Below, piece by piece: positions 1 through 7,637 of a stretch of DNA of 12,757 nucleotides; the stretch's first letter is position 1; the number at the start of each line of letters is the position of its first letter. The notes under the pieces are model-generated. The model did no database searches. It was not told the origin of the DNA and was given only the letters and a program-made list of their open reading frames with translations. Origin of the DNA: Planctomycetota bacterium (GTDB lineage: Bacteria; Planctomycetota; PUPC01; JABMSA01); the NCBI GenBank assembly GCA_013202185.1, contig JABMSA010000324.1:1-12757 (forward strand), written 5' to 3'. The translations under genes and the position numbers were made by a program.

Positions 1-4
1 AAAC

Positions 5-865
5 ATGCCGGGATTTCCAAGAACGATGATCGGTGATGTGTCTGTGTCGAGGATGATTATCGGGACTAACTGGTTCCTCGGGTATACGCACTGCACGGGC
101 GCCAAGAGCAAGTCCGTCGAGCGCATGGTCACGAACCCGAAATCAATCGCCGATATTATCGAGGTGTTCCTCAGGGCCGGCGTCGATACGATCATGTGTC
201 CGCACACGGAGACGTGCATGTTCGATGCTATCCACGAAGCGGAGCAGCGTGTGGGGGCGGGGGTCGTCATGATCTCGACTCCGAGTTTTCCGGTGGACGC
301 ACGCACGCCTGTTGACGGCTTTGATGAGGCTGAATGTGCGAGGATCCTCGATGCCGAAGCGGGTAAGGGGGTGTCGATTTGCATGCCGCACACAAGCACA
401 ACGGACTGCATGGTGGACATGTGCACGCGTGAGATTCGCGGGATGGACGCGATTTGTCGGCTGATTCGGGAGCGCGGGATGGTGCCCGGCCTGAGCACGC
501 ACATGCCGGAAACTGTTTTGTATGCCGATGAGAGCGGCCTCGACGTCGAGGCTTACATACAGCCCTTCAATTATATGGGCTTCCTGATGCACATCGAGGT
601 GGATTGGGTGGCGCGGATCATCCGTGACGCCAACAAGCCGGTCATTACGATCAAGACGATGGCGGCGGGGCAACTGCGCCCCTTCCAGGCCCTGACTTTC
701 TGCTGGAACGCAATCCGTGACTGCGACATGGTGACGGTAGGCACGATGGCCCCGGAGGAAGCTGAGGAACTCGTTCAGCTTTCGCTCGATATCCTCGACC
801 GAGTACTCGCTTCGTCTGAATTGCAGAGAACACGATCCAAATCGACCGTGCTGAAACCTCAGTGA
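5..865 (+). CDS. TIM-barrel protein, aldo/keto-reductase-like C-terminal half, function unknown
   Basis: The reaction is unknown; I recognise only a general resemblance to uncharacterised (beta/alpha)8-barrel proteins of planctomycete-like bacteria. Alternating hydrophobic strands and helices run through all 286 residues. The C-terminal third (IKTMAAGQLRP near residue 217, then VTVGTMAPEEAEE) resembles the last strands of aldo/keto reductases. Polar motifs sit where strand ends should face a barrel pocket: CPHTETC (65-71), CMPHTSTTDC (126-135) followed by Cys140, STHMPE near 165-170, and Lys217. These could form a metal or substrate site. There is no signal peptide or membrane segment, so it is probably cytoplasmic. 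The start is the first in-frame ATG. Only four bases precede it, so no ribosome binding site can be checked and an upstream start cannot be excluded. A glycosidase-like gene follows 134 bp downstream, which suggests carbohydrate metabolism as a context only. Confidence 0.85.
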   Translation: MPGFPRTMIGDVSVSRMIIGTNWFLGYTHCTGAKSKSVERMVTNPKSIADIIEVFLRAGVDTIMCPHTETCMFDAIHEAEQRVGAGVVMISTPSFPVDARTPVDGFDEAECARILDAEAGKGVSICMPHTSTTDCMVDMCTREIRGMDAICRLIRERGMVPGLSTHMPETVLYADESGLDVEAYIQPFNYMGFLMHIEVDWVARIIRDANKPVITIKTMAAGQLRPFQALTFCWNAIRDCDMVTVGTMAPEEAEELVQLSLDILDRVLASSELQRTRSKSTVLKPQ

Positions 866-987
866 CCCGCCCCCGACTCCAAAAGAAATCCTCTCCGGCG
901 CGGAAAAGGCGCGCCTATCGGGAAGCTGCGCTGGGCGCAAAGCAAAAAGAGCAACCGCATGAAGGCGGGGACGGGGATCGGCGCAAT

Positions 988-993
988 GAAGGA
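988..993 (+). promoter_or_regulatory. Ribosome binding site deciding the start at 1000
   Basis: GAAGGA lies six bases before the ATG at 1000. The reading frame is open upstream to a GTG at 862 that overlaps the previous stop codon. That extension encodes a Lys/Arg-rich stretch with no sensible fold and would bury the signal peptide, so the internal ATG is preferred. Confidence 0.7.
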
Positions 994-999
994 TTACCT

Positions 1000-3999
1000 A
1001 TGAGAACAGATCGCAAGAGCGCACATGCTGGATTGGTTCTGCTTGTGTGGATCGTCGTCGGTGGCCTCGCATACGGTGGCGTCATGTTTGAGCCGGCGAA
1101 TATCCTGCCGCTCAAGTGCAAGGAAACCACCAAGCAGTACCGGCTGGTGAAGGGCAATGTTCCCGGCTTTCTCTACTTCCCCGGGGAAGCCGTTGACCTT
1201 ACGTTCACGTTCACGAGGGACGGCGGCGCCAACGCGGAAGAGGATTACGTCATCGAGGTACAGGGCGTCCACACCCGCAAGCCCAACAAGACCAAGAAAT
1301 ATATTGATCCTTTCGGCTTTCCGGATATCCTCAACCTCGACGGCAAACCGATACGCCACGCGGTGAAGGTGGCGTTCGGCGACAAGAAGGAGGCAACATT
1401 CGAGGCGAAAGGCCTGCCCGTGCCGGAACGGTATGGCACCTACTGCCTGATCCTCGTCAAGGGCGAAGAGCGCATCCTGCTGGGCTCCGTTGCACGTGTC
1501 ATGAAGAACCGGGAGGATGCTACCGTGGACAACACCCCGATCTTCGGCGAGGGGCAGATCTTCGCCGGCTTCGAGCACAAGGCGGATGCATCGAAGGCTT
1601 ATGCGCGGATGGGAGTGCGGGGCGTGCGCTGCGAGATCAGTTGGCGCGGCAACAAGCCCGACAGCAGCTACGACTGGCGAGGGTACGACAAGCTGACGAG
1701 CGATCTCAAGGCCGGCGGCATTCAGGCCATGTTCACCCTCGGCGGCGTGGTATCGCAGATGTACGGCATTCCAACGCATAACAAGCCCATACCCGCCGCC
1801 GTGCCGCCAAACTGGGACGGCAGTCCTTACTGGGGCCAGGCCGACTGGGGCTGCGGCCTGCAAAACTTCGGCGCATACGAAGCCTGGGTCAAGGCGTTTG
1901 CCGAGCGCTACTGGGAAGACGGCAAGGGCGCCCTGTGGGGATTCGAAAACTACAACGAACCGTGGGAGGGCGGCGGCATAAGCGGATATGCCCGCGACTG
2001 CCTGAGCTATCGCGAATGGCAGAAGCTAATGGCGCGCGCGGCACATTCCGTCAGCAAGGACATCAAGGCCTGCGCCGCGTCGTCCATCATGAACACGGAA
2101 GACAAGTTCTTCTCCACAGGCCCCGACGAGAACGGCGAATACGAATTTGATGAGTACATCGACGTTTTCACCGATCACTACGTCAGCCCAAATATGGCCT
2201 ATGGGCCGATGGTGGCCAAGGCGCACGGCAAGATCTCGATTGAGAACGAGACCTGGCTGGTGATCAGCGAGTACCTGCTGCCGCAGGTCGTGTGCCAATG
2301 GCTGGCCGCTGGTCAGAGCTGCATATCGCCTTGGCATCCCCAGGTGCTCTTCGATACCGTCGCTGGTGCCCCGCAGAACTACTTCTGCCCGACGACCGTG
2401 CCCGTGGCGACTGCCGCGTTCAACCACTTTGTCACCGGCCTGCGTTTCGAGAAGCTCGTTTTCAAAGATCATCTTCCTTGGGTCTTCCAGTTCGGCGAGG
2501 ACAACAACCCGAGCGGCATCTGCGTGATGCTGGGCCAGTTGCTCACTCGCGGCGGCCCCACGCCCCAAGACAACCCCAAGGGGCGCCTGTGGGCGCAAGT
2601 CGACCAGGTGGGCGGCGGGACCATCACGATCGACAACCGCGACGGCGCGCTGGAGTTCTTTGACATTGCAGGCAATGAGATGCTGAAAGGAGGGAGGCCC
2701 GTAACCCTGGACCTCAACATCCTCCCCGCCTATATCAGATCGAAGAAAGGCCCCGGGCTGGTTGCCGAACGCATTCGCCGGGGTCGGATCGATGGCAAGT
2801 ATCCGGCCGAGATACTGCCCCACGACTTCACGCAGCTCATTTCCGACAAGGCTCTGACGCTGAACGTGGATCTCGCCAACCGCCTGAACCGGCCGATCAA
2901 AGGCACGCTGACGGTCAAGGCGCCCGAAGGCTTCACTGCCGACGACAACGACCGGCAGGTTACGCTGGACGCCGGCGAGAAGAAAACCGTGGCGTTCCAG
3001 TTCAAGGCGGCCAAGGCTGATGCCTCCAACCAGTATCCGTTCGAGTTCACGTTTGACACCGACGCCGGAAAGTGCGCATACAAGGAGACCCTGAACTGCG
3101 CCGTTGCTGTGAAGGGCACCAGGAAGATCGACGGTGACCTGGCCGACTGGCAGGACGTCCCGGGCATCACCCTCGTCGGCAAGCAGGAAGGCATTCAGCC
3201 CGACGAACTGGCCCGCAAGCCATGGCTGCGGCTGACCAAGGACCTTCCCAAGGATGCGCTGATTGCCGAACTCAAGATGGCGTGGGACGAAGAGAACGTC
3301 TATATTGCCGCGCGCGTCAGCGACGCCACACCGCAAATGGACAAGGTCCGAATGCAGGGGCGCGACGAACTCGGCTACTTCCACAGCGCCGAATCAGACA
3401 ACGAAGAGCCGTGGAAATCGTGGCTGGAGAAAAGCGCGCCCGGCCACAGCTTCGCCGAGGTGCCCTACATCTACAAGAAGAAGCCATTCGACAACTCATA
3501 CACGGGCGACCAACTGCAACTGGCCTTTAACGTGACCGGCGGCTACCACGACCTGCAGCCGGTGACGGACGTGCCGTATGGCTTCCACGCCGTGCCGGAT
3601 ACCGACTACGAGTACTGCGCCTACCTGTGCGCGGACGGCGAGAGCGAGTTGTGGAACCTGCTGGCGCCCGGCATCCCGCGCATTCATGACTGGCCACACC
3701 AGCCCAAGGGCAAAGTAACCACGAACCCGACGCCAGGCGCAAGGCACGTGGTCAGGCAACAGGGCAACGTGCGCTTCTACGAGATCGCCATCCCGCGGGA
3801 GCGCATCCCGGACCTGAAACTCAGGGCCGCAACAACGTTCAAGTTCAGCTTCTTCGTCGGCAACGACAAGGGCGCGAAGATCTTCTACGGCGACGACAAA
3901 GCTCTGACCAAGATAAACGGCCTGTCTCTGCACCCTTACTGGTGGACGTCGCCCTCATGTGACGTGGAATGGGAACTGGTGGATCAGGCAGCGCCATAG
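1000..3999 (+). CDS. Secreted multidomain glycoside hydrolase-like protein with CBM9-like C-terminal domain
   Basis: This is probably an exported carbohydrate-active protein of 999 residues; the substrate is unknown. Residues 1-26 form a signal peptide: a basic start, a hydrophobic core, then Gly/Ala-Tyr-Gly. A beta-sandwich follows (about 30-185), then a barrel-like region (about 190-560). The barrel carries ENYNEPW with Asn319-Glu320-Pro321, the usual acid/base signature of clan GH-A glycosidases. Glu424 in WLVISEY is the best candidate nucleophile. A short beta domain (TIDNRDGALEFFD) comes next, then an Ig-like domain (about 615-700, with APEGF and LDAGEKKTV). The C-terminal domain (about 705-995) opens with KIDGDLADW and contains ENVYIAARVSD, typical of CBM9-like modules. 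The gene has a good ribosome binding site and follows the TIM-barrel gene by 134 bp, so co-transcription is possible. I cannot assign a GH family number; a non-catalytic binding role is the alternative. Confidence 0.9.
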   Translation: MRTDRKSAHAGLVLLVWIVVGGLAYGGVMFEPANILPLKCKETTKQYRLVKGNVPGFLYFPGEAVDLTFTFTRDGGANAEEDYVIEVQGVHTRKPNKTKKYIDPFGFPDILNLDGKPIRHAVKVAFGDKKEATFEAKGLPVPERYGTYCLILVKGEERILLGSVARVMKNREDATVDNTPIFGEGQIFAGFEHKADASKAYARMGVRGVRCEISWRGNKPDSSYDWRGYDKLTSDLKAGGIQAMFTLGGVVSQMYGIPTHNKPIPAAVPPNWDGSPYWGQADWGCGLQNFGAYEAWVKAFAERYWEDGKGALWGFENYNEPWEGGGISGYARDCLSYREWQKLMARAAHSVSKDIKACAASSIMNTEDKFFSTGPDENGEYEFDEYIDVFTDHYVSPNMAYGPMVAKAHGKISIENETWLVISEYLLPQVVCQWLAAGQSCISPWHPQVLFDTVAGAPQNYFCPTTVPVATAAFNHFVTGLRFEKLVFKDHLPWVFQFGEDNNPSGICVMLGQLLTRGGPTPQDNPKGRLWAQVDQVGGGTITIDNRDGALEFFDIAGNEMLKGGRPVTLDLNILPAYIRSKKGPGLVAERIRRGRIDGKYPAEILPHDFTQLISDKALTLNVDLANRLNRPIKGTLTVKAPEGFTADDNDRQVTLDAGEKKTVAFQFKAAKADASNQYPFEFTFDTDAGKCAYKETLNCAVAVKGTRKIDGDLADWQDVPGITLVGKQEGIQPDELARKPWLRLTKDLPKDALIAELKMAWDEENVYIAARVSDATPQMDKVRMQGRDELGYFHSAESDNEEPWKSWLEKSAPGHSFAEVPYIYKKKPFDNSYTGDQLQLAFNVTGGYHDLQPVTDVPYGFHAVPDTDYEYCAYLCADGESELWNLLAPGIPRIHDWPHQPKGKVTTNPTPGARHVVRQQGNVRFYEIAIPRERIPDLKLRAATTFKFSFFVGNDKGAKIFYGDDKALTKINGLSLHPYWWTSPSCDVEWELVDQAAP

Positions 4000-4096
4000 T
4001 GATCAGACTACGATCTGGACTGCGTCGAACAAGCGCAACAGGAATCACATAATGTGTCAGTATGGCATGGGCAAGTGAGCGCGCAACGAGCTTCGA

Positions 4097-4159
4097 ATGA
4101 AAATAATGATTATCCTTTGTCACGTGGTGTTGGTGGCGCCGCCGCTCGGACAGGCTTGA
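4097..4159 (+). other. 20-codon signal-peptide-like mini-ORF, possible gene remnant
   Basis: ATG at 4097 opens a 20-residue frame, MKIMIILCHVVLVAPPLGQA, ending in TGA. It has a Lys start, a hydrophobic core and a Gly-Gln-Ala end, like the signal peptide of an exported protein. No clear ribosome binding site precedes it. The frame continues open after the stop for roughly another hundred codons, but with no recognisable domain. It may be a leftover 5' end of a decayed gene, or chance. Confidence 0.2.
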
Positions 4160-4302
4160 GACCCCTGCACGCTAAACAGATACCGTCCTTCAGGGCGGGG
4201 CAATCGATATGCGCACACACCAGGTCCAGAGCTGTCGGATCATTACTGGAAGAAACTGCCCCCAACCACTTTTGGGACGTTACCAAAGTTTTTGGAGGGG
4301 CA

Positions 4303-4332
4303 TGGGGAAACTTTTTCCAAAAAGGTTCCCCA
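4303..4332. repeat. Imperfect 14-bp-arm palindrome, possible dispersed repeat or hairpin
   Basis: The left arm TGGGGAAACTTTTT (4303-4316) and right arm (4319-4332) pair at 13 of 14 positions around a central CC; the only mismatch is A4310 against G4325. A smaller palindrome, CCAAAGTTTTTGG, sits just upstream at 4283-4295. Its TTTTTGG (4289-4295) could pair alternatively with CCAAAAA (4317-4323). No T-run follows on the + strand, so it is not a textbook terminator. Intergenic palindromes of this style are often dispersed in many copies, but copy number cannot be seen here. Confidence 0.65.
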
Positions 4333-4444
4333 GAGCGCTTCCTTTGCAACCACACCCCTCCTCATACTTTCGACGAGGACGACGATTCGGAAACGGAAAG
4401 AAGCCCCCGCCCGCCCCCGCATCACAAAAAACCGCTCGATGCGC

Positions 4445-4472
4445 TTGATTTTCCCTTCGTCGGCAATATAAT
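4445..4472 (+). promoter_or_regulatory. Sigma70-type promoter for the CarB-like gene
   Basis: A -35 box TTGATT (4445-4450) and a perfect -10 box TATAAT (4467-4472) are separated by 16 bases. Transcription would start near 4478-4480 and leave an untranslated leader of only about 24 bases. That leaves no room for a pyrimidine attenuator or leader peptide, and it rules out the upstream ATG at 4476 as the translation start. Confidence 0.75.
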
Positions 4473-4489
4473 AGTATGTTTTCCCCTGC

Positions 4490-4493
4490 GGAG
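4490..4493 (+). promoter_or_regulatory. Ribosome binding site of the CarB-like gene
   Basis: GGAG lies nine bases before the ATG at 4503. The alternative in-frame ATG at 4476 has no Shine-Dalgarno match and falls at or before the predicted transcription start. The protein from 4503 begins MPRNNAVKKVLVIGSGP, which lines up with the usual CarB N-terminus. Confidence 0.7.
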
Positions 4494-4502
4494 CGATCTC
4501 CT

Positions 4503-7500
4503 ATGCCGCGGAACAACGCCGTCAAGAAAGTTCTCGTGATCGGTTCCGGGCCCACCTCCGTGAGCCACGGCACTCATCTCACGCGCGCCGTCTGGAAAAC
4601 CTGCAGGCTGCTCAAGAGCCTGGGCTTTACGGTCGTGGCGCTCGACAGCAATCCCGCAGCGCTCGCACTCGATGACGACGCCTGCCACCAAGCCTACATC
4701 GAGCCGCTCACGACCGACACGATCAAGCGCCTCCTCGAGAAGGAGCGCCCGGATGCCCTGCTGCCGTTCGCAGGCGGCCAGAATGCACTCAACCTGTGCG
4801 TGGAACTTGCCGACGAACTCCAAGCCGCCCAGACCCAGGTGCTGGGCATCTCGCCCGAATCGATAAACGCGATGGGCGACCGCGCTCAATTCGCCGAGCT
4901 TGTGAAAAAGGCCGGCGGCAACACACTCCCTTCGCAGGGGGTCGCCAGCCCCGAGCAGGCCGCGGCGGCAGCCCAAGAGCTTGGCTTTCCGCTCGTCCTC
5001 AGGCCGTTCTTCTCCACCGCCGGAACCGGCAGCTCAGTCGTTTATAACCTCGAAGAACTCAAAGACGCCACATTCCGCGCCATCAAGAACAGCCCAACCG
5101 CGGCAACGCTTGTCGAAAGGGCCGCGCTCGGCTGGAAGGAATTGACCTGCCACGTGCTGCGCGACCATTCCGATCATGCACTTGTCGCGGGCGTCATCGA
5201 AGACGTAGACCCAATGGGCGTGCACTCGGGCGACAGCGTGACGGTGTTCCCCTGCCAAACGCTCACCGAACAGCAGCGCTCGCGCATAGCGAAAATCGCA
5301 ACGAACCTCGCCCACCTCACAGGTATCGCGGGCGGCGCCGACGTCGAGTTTGCGGTCAATCCCGAAGACCCCGGCGACCTGGTCGTGATAAAGATGAACG
5401 GGTGGATCACCACGAGCAGCCGGATGATCTTCGTCGCCACCGGCTTCTCGACGCTCGAGGCGGCCGTGAAGCTTGCGCTCGGCGAGAGCCTGGCAAGCGT
5501 GTGCCCGGCCGCGCCGGAGCCCGCCGCGATTGCGGTCAAGGCCCCTCGATTTTCGTTCGAGAAATTCCCCGGGGCAAAGATCGAGCTCAACACGTCGATG
5601 AAATCAATAGGCCAGTCGGTTGCGCTCGGCGCCACGTTTCGCGAGGCGCTCCAGAAGGCCCTGCGCGGGCCCGTCGGCGGGCGCGACGGCTTCGGTTACG
5701 ACGATCTCGATCGGCCCGTCGACGTCGAAGACTCCGGCGAGCTGCGAAAGAAACTCTCACGCCCGCATCCGGATCGATACTTCCAGATCAAGTCGGCGTT
5801 TGACCTCGAAATTGGCGCAAGCCGGCTGGCGTCGATCACCGGCATCAATGCGTTCTTCCTCGAAGAAATGAAGGCACTCGTGGATACGGCGCGCAAGCTC
5901 TCCCGCAACGAGCTTTCCGGGCCGCTGCTGCGAAAGGCAAAGGCCGACGGCTTCTCCGACCGGCAGATAGCCGGGATCACGGGCAAGCCGCCCGAAGAGA
6001 TAGCCGCCCTGCGCCGGGCCGAGGGCGTGGTGCCGGCTTACCCCGCGATCGGCGGAAACGTGCGATATGCGTCCTTTGCCGCCGCCGCCGACCCGATCCC
6101 GCAGACGCCGCGAACGATCCTGATGATCGGCCCCGGGCCAAACTCCATCGGATCCGGAAGCGAGTACGAATACTGCGTCAGCCGGGCATCGGCCGCGTTC
6201 AGAGAGCTGGGCTACCGATGCGTATCGGTCAACTGCAGCATCCAGGGGCCGAGCACCGATCCCGAGTTGTGGGATACGCTGTGCGTGGTGCCGCTGTGCC
6301 CGGAAGACGTGCTCGCCGTGGCGCACGCGGTGAAGCCCGAGGGGGTGTCGGTGCAGTTTGGCGGGCGCGTGGCGCTCAGGCTCGCGCACGTCTTCGAAGA
6401 GAATGGTTTTAACATCCTCGGCACCGCGCCGCAAAGCCACAGGCGCTGCCACCGCCGCGAGCTGCGCCGCGAAATGCTCGGCAACCTGGGAATGCTGCAG
6501 CCCAAAGACGCCGCAGCACGCGATCTCGACGAAGCGCGGGCCGCCGCGCAAAACATCGGCTATCCCGTGGTGGTAGTGTCGCGGCAGCCAACGCCCGGCA
6601 AGGCAATGGAAGTCGTTTACAACCAGAGCGACCTCGAGAAATCCGTAGAGGACTTCCAACGCCCGGCAAACGGCGGCGAGCTGCTGATAAGCGAATTCCT
6701 GGAGGACGCAATAGAAGTTGAAGTGGACGCCATCGCCGACGGCGAGTCGCTGCTGATCGGAGGCGTTGTGGAGCATATCGAGGAAGCGGGCATCCACTCG
6801 GGCGACAGCGCCTGTGCGATTCCGCCATACACGGTCAGCGAGCCGGTCATCAGGCAGATGCGCGAGCAGGTACACGCAATAGCGGCCGAGTTGGGCGTGC
6901 GCGGCATGCTCAACGTGCAGTTTGCGATCAAGAACGACCTCATCTACGTAACCGAGGTGGTGTCGTCGGCCTCGCTGACGGTGCCGTTTGTCAGTCGAGC
7001 CGTCGGCCTGCCGCTGGTGAGCATCGCGGCCAAGGTTACGGCGGGCGTGAGCCTCAAGGAGCAGGCCCGCACACGCGAGCAGGCCCCGAGGCAGATGGCC
7101 GTTCGCCACTCGGTATTTCCTTTTTCGCGTTTTCCGGGCGCCGACGCCGTCCTCGGCCCCGAGATGAAATCGACCGGCCAGGTGATGGGCATTAGCAACA
7201 CCTTCGGCCTGGCGTTTGCCAAGGCCGTGCTCGGCGCCGACCGAAACCTGCCCCTCGGCGGCAAGGTCTTCATCAGCCTCAAGAACAAGGACAAGCGCCC
7301 CATGCTCTTTGTAGCCAGAAAACTCGAAGAGCTGGGCTTTGAGCTGATCGCCACACGCGGCACGGCGTCGGCGCTCGCAAAAAACGACGTCGACGTCGAG
7401 CCGATAAGCAAGGTCTCCGAAGGGCGCCCCAACATCGTAGACCTCATAAAGAACGACGAGGTATCGTTGATCATCAACACGCCCAGCCGCAAGACGCCCA

Positions 7501-7637
7501 CCAAAGACGAAGTATCCATCCGGGCGAGCGCCGTAGCACACAACGTGCCCATAATCACTACGGTGTCCGGCGCATCGGCCGCTGTAAACGCCATCGAGAT
7601 GGTGATCAAGCGCGGCCTGGAGATCGAAAGCCGATAG
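4503..7637 (+). CDS. carB: CarB-like protein (carbamoyl-phosphate synthase large-subunit homologue) with degenerate ATP-grasp sites
   Basis: This 1044-residue protein is homologous to CarB (1073 in E. coli) over its whole length: N-terminal ATP-grasp half (about 1-395), middle domain (400-545), second ATP-grasp half (545-925) and MGS-like allosteric domain (about 930-1044). Kept are GGQNALN, LRP (E. coli R169), GWKE, both HSGDS motifs (His241, His765), Gln806 and Glu818. Lost in the N-half, by E. coli numbering, are Q285 to Glu282, E299 to Lys297, R303 to Trp301 and R306 to Thr304. Lost in the C-half are R715 to Val692, D753 to Ser730, N843 to Val820, R845 to Ser822 and R848 to Leu825. The GQxxEFDYSG and NPET motifs are also replaced. 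Known chemistry (bicarbonate, ammonia and two ATP to carbamoyl phosphate) is therefore unlikely. The MGS domain (GFELIATRGTA, EGRPNI, IINTPS) is well kept. No carA is adjacent. The symbol reflects homology only. A regulatory or scaffold role is inference; I am sure of the homology but not of the function. Confidence 0.95.
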   Translation: MPRNNAVKKVLVIGSGPTSVSHGTHLTRAVWKTCRLLKSLGFTVVALDSNPAALALDDDACHQAYIEPLTTDTIKRLLEKERPDALLPFAGGQNALNLCVELADELQAAQTQVLGISPESINAMGDRAQFAELVKKAGGNTLPSQGVASPEQAAAAAQELGFPLVLRPFFSTAGTGSSVVYNLEELKDATFRAIKNSPTAATLVERAALGWKELTCHVLRDHSDHALVAGVIEDVDPMGVHSGDSVTVFPCQTLTEQQRSRIAKIATNLAHLTGIAGGADVEFAVNPEDPGDLVVIKMNGWITTSSRMIFVATGFSTLEAAVKLALGESLASVCPAAPEPAAIAVKAPRFSFEKFPGAKIELNTSMKSIGQSVALGATFREALQKALRGPVGGRDGFGYDDLDRPVDVEDSGELRKKLSRPHPDRYFQIKSAFDLEIGASRLASITGINAFFLEEMKALVDTARKLSRNELSGPLLRKAKADGFSDRQIAGITGKPPEEIAALRRAEGVVPAYPAIGGNVRYASFAAAADPIPQTPRTILMIGPGPNSIGSGSEYEYCVSRASAAFRELGYRCVSVNCSIQGPSTDPELWDTLCVVPLCPEDVLAVAHAVKPEGVSVQFGGRVALRLAHVFEENGFNILGTAPQSHRRCHRRELRREMLGNLGMLQPKDAAARDLDEARAAAQNIGYPVVVVSRQPTPGKAMEVVYNQSDLEKSVEDFQRPANGGELLISEFLEDAIEVEVDAIADGESLLIGGVVEHIEEAGIHSGDSACAIPPYTVSEPVIRQMREQVHAIAAELGVRGMLNVQFAIKNDLIYVTEVVSSASLTVPFVSRAVGLPLVSIAAKVTAGVSLKEQARTREQAPRQMAVRHSVFPFSRFPGADAVLGPEMKSTGQVMGISNTFGLAFAKAVLGADRNLPLGGKVFISLKNKDKRPMLFVARKLEELGFELIATRGTASALAKNDVDVEPISKVSEGRPNIVDLIKNDEVSLIINTPSRKTPTKDEVSIRASAVAHNVPIITTVSGASAAVNAIEMVIKRGLEIESR

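Larger units (their letters stand above)
4003..4444 (+). other. Intergenic region with palindromes, no convincing gene
   Basis: Only short or low-quality reading frames occur here. The 161-codon frame starting at 4054 runs into the next gene out of phase and has a Pro/Arg/Ser-rich, shadow-like composition. The stretch contains a signal-peptide-like mini-ORF (4097-4159), a strong imperfect palindrome (4303-4332) and a small one (4283-4295). The right part (about 4392-4440) is C-rich on this strand. I see no tRNA, no ordinary terminator with a T-run, and no operator I can name. Confidence 0.7.

Noticed and set aside
862..999. Extension of the glycosidase-like gene to a GTG start at 862
   Set aside because: It encodes a basic, low-complexity stretch before an obvious signal peptide, overlaps the upstream stop codon, and the ATG at 1000 has its own ribosome binding site.
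2026..3384. 452-codon minus-strand open frame inside the glycosidase-like gene
   Set aside because: Antisense shadow with the composition expected from the reverse complement of GC-rich codons; no recognisable motif.
4476..4502. Earlier ATG for the CarB-like protein
   Set aside because: It lies at the predicted transcription start, has no Shine-Dalgarno match, and adds residues absent from CarB homologues.
4054..4539. 161-codon + strand frame across the intergenic region into the CarB-like gene
   Set aside because: Composition is Pro/Arg/Ser-rich with no domain, it overlaps the promoter and start of a certain gene in another frame, and it has no ribosome binding site.
5757..7541. 594-codon minus-strand open frame inside the CarB-like gene
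   Set aside because: It is an antisense shadow caused by GC-rich third positions: His/Arg-rich, no domain, and fully inside a conserved gene.
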